Shown here in pieces: positions 51,239 through 58,939 of a stretch of DNA of 64,000 nucleotides. Source of the stretch: CAVXZE01 sp963766175 (GTDB lineage Bacteria > Myxococcota_A > UBA9160 > UBA6930); the NCBI GenBank assembly GCA_963766175.1, contig CAVXZE010000014.1:302000-365999 (forward strand), in the 5' to 3' direction. Every line of letters starts with the position of its first letter. The stretch's first letter is position 1. A program made the translations under genes and the position numbers. Below the pieces are notes generated by a model. That model was given only the letters and a program-made list of their open reading frames with translations. It was not told the DNA's origin and did not search any database.

Positions 51239-52273
51239 ATGGCTGGGGAGATCCAGCGGCAGCTGGCGATGGTCTTGGATCTGAACAAGTGCCTGGGCTG
51301 TCAGACCTGCACCATCGCCTGCAAGCGTCTTTGGACCCGCGACGAGGGCATGGACTACATGTGGTGGAACACCGTGAACACCCAGCCCGGGCGCGGCACG
51401 CCGCGCGACTGGGAGCAGTCCGGGGGCGGGTTCCGGGAGGACGGCTCGGCGCGTCCGGGGCTCTTGCCCTCGCGGCGGGAGTTCGGGGACGCCTGGAAGT
51501 TCAACCACGAGGAGGTCTTCTTCGGCGGCCAGGGGCAGAAGGCCCATCTGAAGGTGGTAGGGGAGCAGCCCGACTGGGGCCCCAACTGGGACGAGGACCA
51601 GGGCGGTGGCGAGTATCCCAACGCCTATTACTTCTATCTGCCGCGCATCTGCAACCACTGCACCAACCCCGCCTGCATGGCGGCGTGTCCTCGCAAGGCC
51701 ATCGTCAAGCGCGAGGAGGACGGCATCGTCCTGATCGACGAGGACCGCTGCCGCGGCTACCGCTTCTGCATGGAGGCGTGTCCCTACAAGAAGATCTACT
51801 TCAACCACACCACCAAGGTGGCCCAGAAGTGCATCTTCTGTTTTCCCCGGATCGAGAAGGAGGTCGTCAACGCCTGTGTCCGCCAGTGTCCGGGCCGGAT
51901 CCGTTTCGTGGGCTATCGGGACGACGAGAACGCACCGATCTACAAGCTGGTGGAGAAGTGGAAGGCGGCGATCCCCCTGCATCCGGACTTCGGCACCGAG
52001 CCCAACGTCTTCTACGTACCGCCGCTGGCGCCGCCGCGCTTCGACGAGAACGGCGAGATCGACGAGTCGCAGCCGCGCATCCCCGACGAGTACCTGATCT
52101 ACCTGTTCGGCCCGGTGGTGCTGGAGACCTTGGAGATCCTGAAGGCGGAGATGGCCAAGACGCGCGCCGGCGAGAAGTCCGAGCTGATGGATCTCCTGAT
52201 CGGATACCGCTGGACGGAGATGTTCAGTGGCTTCGACCGCGACCCCGCCACCATCGAGTGGACCGGGGCCTGA
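51239..52273 (+). CDS. Iron-sulfur beta subunit of the molybdoenzyme
   Basis: 344 residues. Four cysteine clusters typical of NarH-like beta subunits are visible: CLGCQTCTIAC near residue 18, CNHCTNPACMAACP, CRGYRFCMEACP, and CIFCFPRIEKEVVNACVRQC with CPG. They would hold one 3Fe-4S or 4Fe-4S and three 4Fe-4S centres passing electrons from the Mo site to heme b. MDYMWWNTVNTQPGRGTPRD and the C-terminal region match ethylbenzene/steroid dehydrogenase beta chains. The ATG at 51239 is preceded by AGGAGG. No TorD-like chaperone gene is found in the window, which is needed for assembly in studied systems. Confidence 0.9.
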   Translation: MAGEIQRQLAMVLDLNKCLGCQTCTIACKRLWTRDEGMDYMWWNTVNTQPGRGTPRDWEQSGGGFREDGSARPGLLPSRREFGDAWKFNHEEVFFGGQGQKAHLKVVGEQPDWGPNWDEDQGGGEYPNAYYFYLPRICNHCTNPACMAACPRKAIVKREEDGIVLIDEDRCRGYRFCMEACPYKKIYFNHTTKVAQKCIFCFPRIEKEVVNACVRQCPGRIRFVGYRDDENAPIYKLVEKWKAAIPLHPDFGTEPNVFYVPPLAPPRFDENGEIDESQPRIPDEYLIYLFGPVVLETLEILKAEMAKTRAGEKSELMDLLIGYRWTEMFSGFDRDPATIEWTGA

Positions 52274-52325
52274 GCCGAGGCTTCGAGTCTCGTCCCACCG
52301 GATGCACGGTTCGTTTCGGGAACTC

Positions 52326-52577
52326 CTACCGGCGCCGCTGGGCAGCCCACCGCCGGCGCAGGTTGGCGCGAGTCCCCGTCTGCTCCTGAGTGTGATCCGC
52401 CCGAGCGACTCGGGTCACTTGGGCCGCTTCCTCAAGAAACATCGCCGCCGCCACACGGACAGCGGGCTCACCGATGCCGGTAAGCCTCGCCTCCAGCGAG
52501 GTTTGGAGCTTGTCCCGGGCCAATGCGAAGGAGCCCATGCTTCGACGCCGTGCCAGCATTGTCATCGGCGGCGCCAT
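52326..52577 (-). CDS. Possible small helical protein
   Basis: 83 codons; ALARDKLQTSLEARLTGIGE then PAVRVAAAMFLEEAAQVTRV reads like a helical protein, not a shadow frame. There is no signal peptide; the start at 52577 lacks a clear ribosome-binding site and hydrophobic codons precede it in the same frame. It overlaps no other supported gene and runs opposite to the relaxase. Unrecognised. Confidence 0.3.
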   Translation of the reverse strand: MAPPMTMLARRRSMGSFALARDKLQTSLEARLTGIGEPAVRVAAAMFLEEAAQVTRVARADHTQEQTGTRANLRRRWAAQRRR

Positions 52578-52785
52578 GGATCAGCAGCAGAGCACAGCCG
52601 GCGAGCAGAACAAGAACAGCAGCAGGAACAGCAAGAATAAAGCGACCGGGGCCCGTGGGCCGATTCGCTCGCAGCCGCGCGCACTTGAGTCCCGGATTCC
52701 GATGGCCCCCGTGCGCAGCTACGTTGCTCATCATGGTCCGACGTTTCGCGCTCGAAGCGAGCGAACTCACGAGGAACCGTCGCGC

Positions 52786-54612
52786 ATGAAGCGCGACAAC
52801 GACGAACCTTCCGAGCGCTCGCGGCGCATTCGCCCCGGGCGCATTCGCCGCGAGCGAAGTGAAGGACGAGGCCTTCTCCTGCGCAAAGTGTCGGCGCGGG
52901 TCGGACGCCGCCAAGGACGCTCGCGCTCCACCGGGCGAGCGCTGCAGAAGCCGGGGTACGGTCCGAGTGCCCGTCAGCAACGGAGCGTCGTGAAGCTCCA
53001 GTACGTGGCCAACCGCACGGCCGGGGGATGGCGGGCCCATGGCCGCTATTTGGCCCGCGAAGGAGCGCAGCGCGAGGGGGAGAAGGGGCTCGGGTTCGAC
53101 GCCTCGGAGAGCGAGGTCGAGATCGACCGACGGCTCGAGGGCTGGCAGCGGGCCGAGGATCCGCGGCTCTGGAAGGTGATCCTCTCGCCCGAGCGTGGTG
53201 ATGCACTCGACCTCGTGGAGCACACTCGCCGCGTTCTCGGCGCGATGGAGCGCGATCTCGGGACGCGGCTGGAGTGGGTGGCGATCGACCACCACAACAC
53301 GGCCCACCCTCACGTGCACGTGGCCATCCGCGGGCGGGACGAGGCGGGCCGACCACTCCTCCTGGATCGCGAGTACGTGAAGCACGGGGTGCGGGCACGG
53401 AGTCGCGAGGTGGCCACCCAGATGCTCGGCTACCGCACGGAGGTCGACCGCGTGCGGGCCCGGGAGCAGGCGCTCGAGGTGCGGCGCTTCGGTGAACTCG
53501 ATGCGATTCTCGAGCAGCGCATGGGGCCCGGGCGGCTGGTCTCGTTCGAGGATCCGGTTCCTCCCTCGAATCGGGCGGCGCAGCTCCGGCTGCAGCTGAT
53601 CGGGCGTCTCCAGTTCCTCGAGCGGCTCGGACTGGCGACTCGGGCGGGAGCCAAGACCTGGCGACTGTCGCTCGACCATCGCCCCGCGCTGCGCGAGATG
53701 CAGCTCCTGGGAGATGTTCAGAAGAGCCTGGCGCGGGGCGACCTCGCGATCACCGACCCCGCAGCGCTGCGCGAGCTGGTGCGGCTCGAGCCAGGGATGA
53801 TGGCCCGTGGGCGCGTGGCAGGCACGACACCCAATGAGCTCGGGGACGTGCCCTTCCTGGTCCTGGAGGTGACCGATGGCCGCGTGGTCCTGATTCCCCA
53901 GACACCCGCGATGGAGGAGCGGCGCGGCGAGGGAGGATTGCGGCGGGGACACGTGGTGACCCTTCGCGAGCACGAGAGCGTGCGTGCGGGGCGCAGCGTC
54001 CGGTGGACCGAGATCCAGGAGCACGGACGGCTTCGGGATCTGGTGAGGACGCGCGAGCTCGCCACCATTCTCGACCTGGAGGTGATGGAGCGCAGCCGGG
54101 CCGGTGCTCACTCGGAGGCTCCGGTGCCTTCGCGCGGATTTGGCCGCGCCTGGGCGCGTGCGCTCGCTGGGCGACGAGTGCGCCTTGCCGAGGCCGGCTT
54201 CCTGGTGCGGGCTGGCCCCGAGAACGAACGAGGTGGCGGGGTGGGCTGGGTGGCCCTCCCACAGGCGGTGTCGGGGATCGCGCTCCAGGCGAAGCAGCGT
54301 GACCGCAGCGCGCTCTCCCTCGCAGAGGTCGAGACGCTCGCCGGGAAGCGCCTCGAGCAGCCGAGCCCGAACACCGGTCGTCACGAGGGGATGCTCGTCG
54401 CATCTGCCCACGACACGCAGGGGCGGCGCTTCGCCGTGCTCGACGTTGGTTCTCGTCTCATCGCCATCCCCAGCCAACGGCGCGACCTCGAGATCGGTTC
54501 GCGGGTGGAAGCCCGACGCGAGCGACCGTCCCCCGAGCGCGGGCTCGAACCGCAGGTCGGCTGGCAACTCACCGATCGGGAACGCGAACGCGTTCGCGGC
54601 CGAGGTCGTTAG
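52786..54612 (+). CDS. Relaxase (VirD2-like, DUF3363 type)
   Basis: 608 residues from the ATG at 52786, where the family's typical RRIRPGRIRRERSEGRG N-terminus begins; an in-frame start at 52474 adds 104 unconserved residues. Relaxases nick the transfer origin and pilot single-stranded DNA. The histidine-rich metal motif WVAIDHHNTAHPHVHVAIRG (about residues 165-184) is present. Upstream KLQYVANRTAGGWRAHGRYL contains a candidate catalytic Tyr. The C-terminal part is the DUF3363 region. It shows that the outermost island is mobilisable. No coupling protein or type IV secretion genes are in the window, so transfer would need a helper. Confidence 0.85.
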   Translation: MKRDNDEPSERSRRIRPGRIRRERSEGRGLLLRKVSARVGRRQGRSRSTGRALQKPGYGPSARQQRSVVKLQYVANRTAGGWRAHGRYLAREGAQREGEKGLGFDASESEVEIDRRLEGWQRAEDPRLWKVILSPERGDALDLVEHTRRVLGAMERDLGTRLEWVAIDHHNTAHPHVHVAIRGRDEAGRPLLLDREYVKHGVRARSREVATQMLGYRTEVDRVRAREQALEVRRFGELDAILEQRMGPGRLVSFEDPVPPSNRAAQLRLQLIGRLQFLERLGLATRAGAKTWRLSLDHRPALREMQLLGDVQKSLARGDLAITDPAALRELVRLEPGMMARGRVAGTTPNELGDVPFLVLEVTDGRVVLIPQTPAMEERRGEGGLRRGHVVTLREHESVRAGRSVRWTEIQEHGRLRDLVRTRELATILDLEVMERSRAGAHSEAPVPSRGFGRAWARALAGRRVRLAEAGFLVRAGPENERGGGVGWVALPQAVSGIALQAKQRDRSALSLAEVETLAGKRLEQPSPNTGRHEGMLVASAHDTQGRRFAVLDVGSRLIAIPSQRRDLEIGSRVEARRERPSPERGLEPQVGWQLTDRERERVRGRGR

Positions 54613-54703
54613 CAGCGTCACCTCTTACTCCCCGTAGCCCAATCAAGAACCTGGCCCGCCCGTTGCAGAGTCGCTCCCACAGAAGAGGGGGGAGCGAACC
54701 ATC

Positions 54704-55175
54704 GTGCCGCGGGGAAGGCTTCAAGAGCTGCGCATCTGGGTCCCACCGGAACTCTACGAACGGGTGCTCCGCGACGCCGCGGTACGTCGGGCTTCGCTCT
54801 CGCGCTGTGTCCGCGACCGGCTCGAACTCTGCTACGAGATCGAGGCGGACTGGGCCGATGCACTCGAAGTCCGTGCCTCCGGCCGGAAAGGCCGGGGCGG
54901 CAGCGCTCCGGCACAAGATCCTCGATGCGATGGAGGAGCGGATCGCGGCGACGCTGGAACAGCACGCCCTGCGCCAGCAGGAGGCCGCGACCGAGCTGCG
55001 GCGCGTGGGGTGCATGCTCGACCATCTGGCGCTCTGGCTCTTCGTGCTCCTGCCCTCACCGAAGCGGCGGGAGCTCGAGGCGAGGCAGGAGCAAGGACGC
55101 GAGACGCATGATCGTTGGCGGCACGGCGTGCGCCGTCTGGTCGAGGATGGCGGCCCGGGGGAGGTGTCAGGATGA
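54704..55175 (+). pseudogene. Small mobilisation accessory protein, frameshifted
   Basis: The first frame (from 54704 GTG) reads RGRLQELRIWVPPELYERVL then RRASLSRCVRDRLEL, a ribbon-helix-helix-like start. The second frame, from about 54890, reads GAAALRHKILDAMEERIAAT then LEQHALRQQEAATELRRVGC and ends VEDGGPGEVSG. The two are joined only if one base is lost or gained near 54870-54905, where no slippery heptamer is evident. It lies between the relaxase and a DUF2274 gene, the usual position of MobC-like or coiled-coil accessory proteins. Either decay or an assembly indel. Confidence 0.6.
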
Positions 55176-55450
55176 AACGAACGATCAAGCTCCGGCCCCA
55201 GGAGACGGACCTTCCGGAGCGAAAGATTCGGCTGCGGCTTCCCGGCCGGCTGGGCGCCGACCTGGACGACTACTGCGAGCTGTACGCGCAGGTCCACGGC
55301 CAGGAGATCGAGCTGGCCGCCCTCATCGAGGGCATCCTCGAGCAGTTCCTAACTACCGATCGCTCGTTCCAAAGACATCGCCGGGAGGGAATGAAGGGTT
55401 CGCGATCGCAGCCCCTGGGTCCTCATCCCACGGAGCACACCGACACATGA
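55172..55450 (+). CDS. DUF2274 family protein
   Basis: 92 residues; the ATG at 55172 overlaps the preceding stop (ATGA). ERKIRLRLPGRLGADLDDYC then ELYAQVHGQEIELAALIEGI, with LEQFLTTDRSF at the end of the domain, matches DUF2274, found in conjugative-element clusters next to Trb genes. No trb genes are present here. Probably a small DNA-binding or regulatory protein of the transfer module; function is unknown. Confidence 0.8.
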   Translation: MKRTIKLRPQETDLPERKIRLRLPGRLGADLDDYCELYAQVHGQEIELAALIEGILEQFLTTDRSFQRHRREGMKGSRSQPLGPHPTEHTDT

Positions 55451-55752
55451 CCCCTGGCGAGAAGCTCGACCACGCGCGCCGGCTCGCGGCCGAGCTGGGC
55501 CTCCCGCTCGATGGGCTGGATCGCCTGGCCGTGTCGCCGCGGGTGGTGGCTCGGCTGCTGTCCGTGTCGTACAGCCAGGTCGAGAAGCTCGTCGCGAGGG
55601 GAGAGCTTCCGGCTTTTCAGGTGGGCCGCAGCGTGCGGATCGAGCTCGTCGATCTGGTCGAATTCATCGAGCGCAACCGGAAGAAGCGGAGGGCACGCGA
55701 TATGCGTTCGCTCCAGGCCAGGGCGATCGAATTGATCGAGCGTCCCCGATGA
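55447..55752 (+). CDS. Excisionase-like helix-turn-helix protein
   Basis: 101 residues. RLAVSPRVVARLLSVSYSQV then EKLVARGELPAFQVGRSVRI is the MerR-like winged HTH of excisionase (Xis) family proteins. The ATG overlaps the DUF2274 stop by 4 bp, and its own stop overlaps the integrase start, so the module is one operon. It would favour excision by bending att DNA next to the integrase. A GERK-like C-terminal tail (RNRKKRRARDMRSLQARAIE) is strongly basic. Confidence 0.88.
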   Translation: MTPGEKLDHARRLAAELGLPLDGLDRLAVSPRVVARLLSVSYSQVEKLVARGELPAFQVGRSVRIELVDLVEFIERNRKKRRARDMRSLQARAIELIERPR

Positions 55753-57317
55753 GCGATACCATGGAGGCCATGGCAAGGGCGCGGACCGGGCGAGACGATC
55801 GGGGTCGGCTGTGCGTCTTCGCATCGGTGAGGGCATCAGGCGGCCAGCGGCTCCGGAAGCGGATCGTGGTGCCCGGAGACGACGAATCGCTCGCTGCCGA
55901 GACCGTCCGCGAGCTCAATCGCCGGTTCGCGCTCGGGGACCTCAGCTGGTTCCTGGAGCCGACGCCTCGCGCGCCCCGGCGAACCGCTCCGCGTGCCCCC
56001 ATGGTGGCGCAATGGTGCGAGCGCTGGCTGGAAGAGTCGCGTGGCGAGATCGGCGATCACACCTGGAGGACCTACCGCAGCGAGGCCAACGACCTCGCGC
56101 GACGCTTTGGCGACCGGCGACTGGACCAGATCACCGTCTCCGATCTGATCGCGCTCCGGCGCGACTTGAAGCGCCTCGGGCGCTCCGAACGCACGGTTCG
56201 CAACCGGCTCGCCTTCCTGCGGCTGCTCATCCGCGACGCCCGCCTGGCGGGGCTCGTGGAATCGAGCCCCTTCGACGTCCCGCTGCCGCGGCGGCGCACC
56301 AAGCACGATCGGCAACAGCGCCAGACGAAGCGCGTGACATTCCGGCCGCTCCTGGCCGCCGAGCTCGAGCGCGTGCTTGAGGTGTTGCGAAGCCCGCGGG
56401 ACGCCACGGAGCGCATGTGGTTCCCGCTGACGGATCTTCTCTTGCTCACCGGCCTGCGCTGGGGCGAGGGCGCAGGGCTCCTCTGGCCGGACGTGTCGGA
56501 GCGCGGAGCCCTGGTCCACGTGCAGCGGACACTGGCCCGCGGAGGTCGCGTCGAGCCCACGAAGACCGGGGCGAACTGGACGATCCCGACCCGGGCGCCG
56601 CTCGCCGATCTCCTCCGACGCCAGCGGGCGCTGACCTACGTGGGGCGCACCGAGAGCTGGGTCTTCCCGAATCGCACGGGTGGCCCGCTCGATTACCATA
56701 ACTGGCGTCACCGCGGCTGGAAGCGTGTGCTCGAACGCTCGAAGGTGAGCCCGCGGGACGGGGACGCCCAGAAGGCGCTCCGGCGCAGCTACATCACGAG
56801 TGCCCTCGTCTGCGGCCGCAACCCGAAGCTCGTGGCCGCGGAGCTGGGCCACGCCACCAGCCACATGGTCGTCAGCAACTACGACTCGTTCCTCGATCCG
56901 AGGACCTGGCCGGATGCCGAGGAGATCGAGCGGCTGCGTGCGATCTACGGCTGGAGTGCTGTCGAAGACCGCTCCGTCGTGGCACCCCTTGGGCACCCAC
57001 TGGGTGCCAGTGATGGAGCACGCGAAGACGTCTGTCCGGAAGTGACTGAAACTCCGAGGAGTTCTGGCACGCCGGGAGGGATTCGAACCCCCGACCCCCA
57101 GGTTCGAAGCCTGGTGCTCTATCCAGCTGAGCTACCGGCGCGTCCGGGGGTTACGATAACAGACCGGCTGGGCGCTGCCCGTCGGTCATCGAGTCTGGGC
57201 GTGGCCGGGTGGGAGGCGCTCCGGTCGTGCGGGGCGTGCGTCAGCCGCCGCTCTCTTCGGTCTCCAGGCGTCGCCCGATGCCTCGGAGGACTCCCTCGCG
57301 GTCGAAGAGCAGGCTGA
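55749..57317 (+). CDS. int: Site-specific tyrosine recombinase (island integrase)
   Basis: 522 residues as read. The N-terminal SAM-like domain includes VAQWCERWLEESRGEIGDHT. The catalytic domain shows LLLLTGLRWGEGAGLLWPDV (first Arg near 236), QKALRRSYITSALVCGRNPK (second Arg near 346) and LGHATSHMVVSNYDSF (His near 368, Tyr near 378). The usual His before the second Arg (HxLR) is replaced: the sequence is KALRR. The ATG overlaps xis by 4 bp. Codons after about 57064 read antisense through the tRNA-Arg gene to a stop at 57317, so the last 80 or so residues are probably a by-product of the integration site. GGCACCC-type repeats lie in the gene's end (56981-57008). Confidence 0.9.
   Translation: MSDTMEAMARARTGRDDRGRLCVFASVRASGGQRLRKRIVVPGDDESLAAETVRELNRRFALGDLSWFLEPTPRAPRRTAPRAPMVAQWCERWLEESRGEIGDHTWRTYRSEANDLARRFGDRRLDQITVSDLIALRRDLKRLGRSERTVRNRLAFLRLLIRDARLAGLVESSPFDVPLPRRRTKHDRQQRQTKRVTFRPLLAAELERVLEVLRSPRDATERMWFPLTDLLLLTGLRWGEGAGLLWPDVSERGALVHVQRTLARGGRVEPTKTGANWTIPTRAPLADLLRRQRALTYVGRTESWVFPNRTGGPLDYHNWRHRGWKRVLERSKVSPRDGDAQKALRRSYITSALVCGRNPKLVAAELGHATSHMVVSNYDSFLDPRTWPDAEEIERLRAIYGWSAVEDRSVVAPLGHPLGASDGAREDVCPEVTETPRSSGTPGGIRTPDPQVRSLVLYPAELPARPGVTITDRLGAARRSSSLGVAGWEALRSCGACVSRRSLRSPGVARCLGGLPRGRRAG
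56981..57008. promoter_or_regulatory. Candidate arm-type integrase binding sites at the right island end
   Basis: GGCACCCC (56981-56988), GGGCACCC (56991-56998) and inverted GGGTGCC (57002-57008) lie 57-84 bp from the tRNA core. The same units recur in the left-end blocks at sites A to D (for example GGGGTGCCC/GGGCACCCC plus GGCACCC). Sites of this kind at both ends are typical of att arms for a tyrosine recombinase. Confidence 0.55.
57065..57141 (-). tRNA. tRNA-Arg, anticodon TCG
   Basis: 77 nt with encoded CCA on the minus strand. Acceptor GCGCCGG pairs with CCGGCGT (one G-U). D-arm GTAGCTCAGCTGGATAGAGC, anticodon stem CCAGG/CCTGG with loop CTTCGAA (anticodon TCG, reads CGA), and T-arm GTCGGGGGTTCGAATCCCTC. 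The 45-bp 3' part (57065-57109) is the repeated att core. It is the intact, functional copy restored by the last integration and the right edge of the accretion zone. Confidence 0.95.
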
Positions 57318-57603
57318 GATCATCGCGGCGGGACTCGCCATCGGCGTAGAAGAAGGCCCTCACGTAGATCGGGACGATGGTGATCGAGCGCCGACGGCTC
57401 TTGGTGCGCCGCCACGTGTAGAGCTCTCCGTCGAACTGCCGACGCACCAGGCGCGGGGGTCCGAGAGCTTCGAGGACGTCGGGCTTCGTGCTCCGACCGA
57501 TCTCGAGTCCATCCGCCTCCGGAACGGGAATTCCGATCTCGGTGTAGGTCAGGCTGCATCCAGAGAGCAGTCCGAGAGCCACGACCCATGCGATGCGCTT
57601 CAT
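57241..57603 (-). CDS. BamE-like lipoprotein 5 of 5
   Basis: 120 residues. Signal and lipobox MKRIAWVVALGLLSGCSLTY (Cys 16). The mature part has EIGRSTKPDVLEALGPPRLV, the two-helix segment of the SmpA/BamE type fold, then paired strands (LYTWRRTKSRRRSITIVPIY) and LSLLFDREGVLRGIG. It is the last gene of a string of five similar lipoproteins. The start overlaps the previous stop by 4 bp. Function is unknown; BamE itself helps outer-membrane protein assembly, but these paralogues are remote from it. Confidence 0.75.
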   Translation of the reverse strand: MKRIAWVVALGLLSGCSLTYTEIGIPVPEADGLEIGRSTKPDVLEALGPPRLVRRQFDGELYTWRRTKSRRRSITIVPIYVRAFFYADGESRRDDLSLLFDREGVLRGIGRRLETEESGG

Positions 57604-58067
57604 TTGAGCAGCTCCTGCATCCCTTGGCCGACGAAGGCCGCTCCGCTCTGGCCGGTGTCCTGGATTCCGAGGTTGAAACCCTCGCCCTGCACCTGCCCCT
57701 GGGAATCGAAGAAGACCATCAGGGTGTCGTCTCTTCCGGAGGTCCGGCTGTCGAAGTAGATCGGAATCGGTGGCGCCGGACCGAACAAATTGACCATGGA
57801 GGGGTTGAGATTGATGGTGCGGGTGTCTCTGGCCAGCCGGCGGTAGACGAAGATTTCGCCCTGGTCCTGGCCGATCACGTCGATCGGTGGGCCGAGCGTC
57901 GCGAGCACCTCGGCCTTGCTGACCGGACCCGCGGCCCGGAGCTTCACGAACTCGTCGAGGGAGGCTTCGGTGTAGGCGTCGTGGGTGCGGTAGGAGTCGA
58001 TCGAGAAGATCGCCTCGGCGCAGCCAGCTGACAGCGCTGCAATCAGAAGGAGCGCGATTCGGATCAT
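57600..58067 (-). CDS. BamE-like lipoprotein 4 of 5
   Basis: 155 residues. Signal MIRIALLLIAALSAGCAEAI with lipobox SAGC. The pattern GPVSKAEVLATLGPPIDVIG then EIFVYRRLARDT and DDTLMVFFDSQGQVQGEG follows the BamE-like order of helix, LGPP turn and strands. A Gly/Gln-rich tail (GIQDTGQSGAAFVGQGMQEL) is unique to this copy. Transcribed from 58067 toward 57600, with the next gene overlapping by 4 bp. Likely anchored to the outer membrane. Confidence 0.75.
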   Translation of the reverse strand: MIRIALLLIAALSAGCAEAIFSIDSYRTHDAYTEASLDEFVKLRAAGPVSKAEVLATLGPPIDVIGQDQGEIFVYRRLARDTRTINLNPSMVNLFGPAPPIPIYFDSRTSGRDDTLMVFFDSQGQVQGEGFNLGIQDTGQSGAAFVGQGMQELLK

Positions 58068-58070
58068 GCC

Positions 58071-58511
58071 TCAGTCACCCTTCTTGGGCCGTGGCACGTC
58101 CTGGCGGTAGGCGTGGTATTCGACCTTTCCGTTCTCGTCGAAGAAAATCGTGAGCGTCTCGGCTACGGCCACGGTATCGAGGAAGGCGACGAAGATCGGG
58201 ACGAAGAAGATTCTCGTCTTGTTCTCGATGTAGCGATAGGTATAGACGTCGTTCAGTACCGCTGCCCCGGGGCCAATGATCTCTTCCTCGCTCTCGAAGA
58301 TCACGTCCAGGAAGGTGGGGTTGAAGAAGGCCGATGGCGGCCCGAACCAGCTCATGACCTGCTCCCGGGTGGTCACGCCGTTCTCGATCCGCGGGATGTT
58401 CTCGACGCGAATCTTGGTGCCGAAGTGGCCCGAGAAGGAGATGCACCCGGACAATGCCAGGGCCGGGAGGACTCCGCCGAGGACCCAGAGCTTCTTCGCG
58501 ATGGACCTCAT
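58071..58511 (-). CDS. BamE-like lipoprotein 3 of 5
   Basis: 146 residues from the ATG at 58511. Signal RSIAKKLWVLGGVLPALALS with SGC lipobox (Cys 23). It contains NGVTTREQVMSWFGPPSAFF, then VYTYRYIENKTRIFFVPIFV and LTIFFDENGKVEYHAY. The helix, GPP turn and FFDENG strand repeat the family plan seen in its neighbours. The start overlaps the stop of gene 2 by 4 bp (ATGA). Function unknown. Confidence 0.75.
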   Translation of the reverse strand: MRSIAKKLWVLGGVLPALALSGCISFSGHFGTKIRVENIPRIENGVTTREQVMSWFGPPSAFFNPTFLDVIFESEEEIIGPGAAVLNDVYTYRYIENKTRIFFVPIFVAFLDTVAVAETLTIFFDENGKVEYHAYRQDVPRPKKGD

Positions 58512-58939
58512 GGCTTCCTCGAGACGGTTCGGAAGCTGACCTCTCGGACGCGATCCTCGGGATCGAAGAAGATCACCAGCAGATCGGTCTCGATCTGCCC
58601 TCGGACGTGATTGTAGAAGAGAAGCATGCTGGCCCAGGCCGAAAGCGTGTCGAGCTGATAGGTGAAGGCGTCCTGCGCCCGGTTTCCCAGCGCCACGGCT
58701 CCCGACACGCGTGAGGCATCGTCGCCCAGCGAGGTGAGCACCTCGGAGCGCAGGAACTCCTCCGGAGGGCCGAGAAGTTCGAGGACCTGCCCCTTGGTGC
58801 TCTCGCCCGGGACGATCTGGGAGACCGTCGCCGGGTCGATGAAGGAGCCGAAGGCGCCGGACGCCGAGACGTAGAGGCAACCCGTCAGCAGGAGCGCAGG
58901 CAGGAGAACGGCTGCGCGCAGGCCGTCAGCGATCGTCAT
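58508..58939 (-). CDS. BamE-like lipoprotein 2 of 5
   Basis: 143 residues from the ATG at 58939. Signal TIADGLRAAVLLPALLLTGC gives a lipid-anchored Cys. Mature part: VPGESTKGQVLELLGPPEEF (helix and GPP turn), AQDAFTYQLDTLSAWASMLL and LLVIFFDPEDRVREVSF. Within the string, this copy has a short hydrophobic stretch that may be partly membrane-embedded. It overlaps gene 1 by 14 bp and gene 3 by 4 bp. Confidence 0.75.
   Translation of the reverse strand: MTIADGLRAAVLLPALLLTGCLYVSASGAFGSFIDPATVSQIVPGESTKGQVLELLGPPEEFLRSEVLTSLGDDASRVSGAVALGNRAQDAFTYQLDTLSAWASMLLFYNHVRGQIETDLLVIFFDPEDRVREVSFRTVSRKP

Noticed and set aside
52468..54621. A 717-codon open frame antisense to the relaxase
   Set aside because: It shows no motif, has shadow-type composition and overlaps a protein with a clear relaxase metal site; it is a by-product of high GC.
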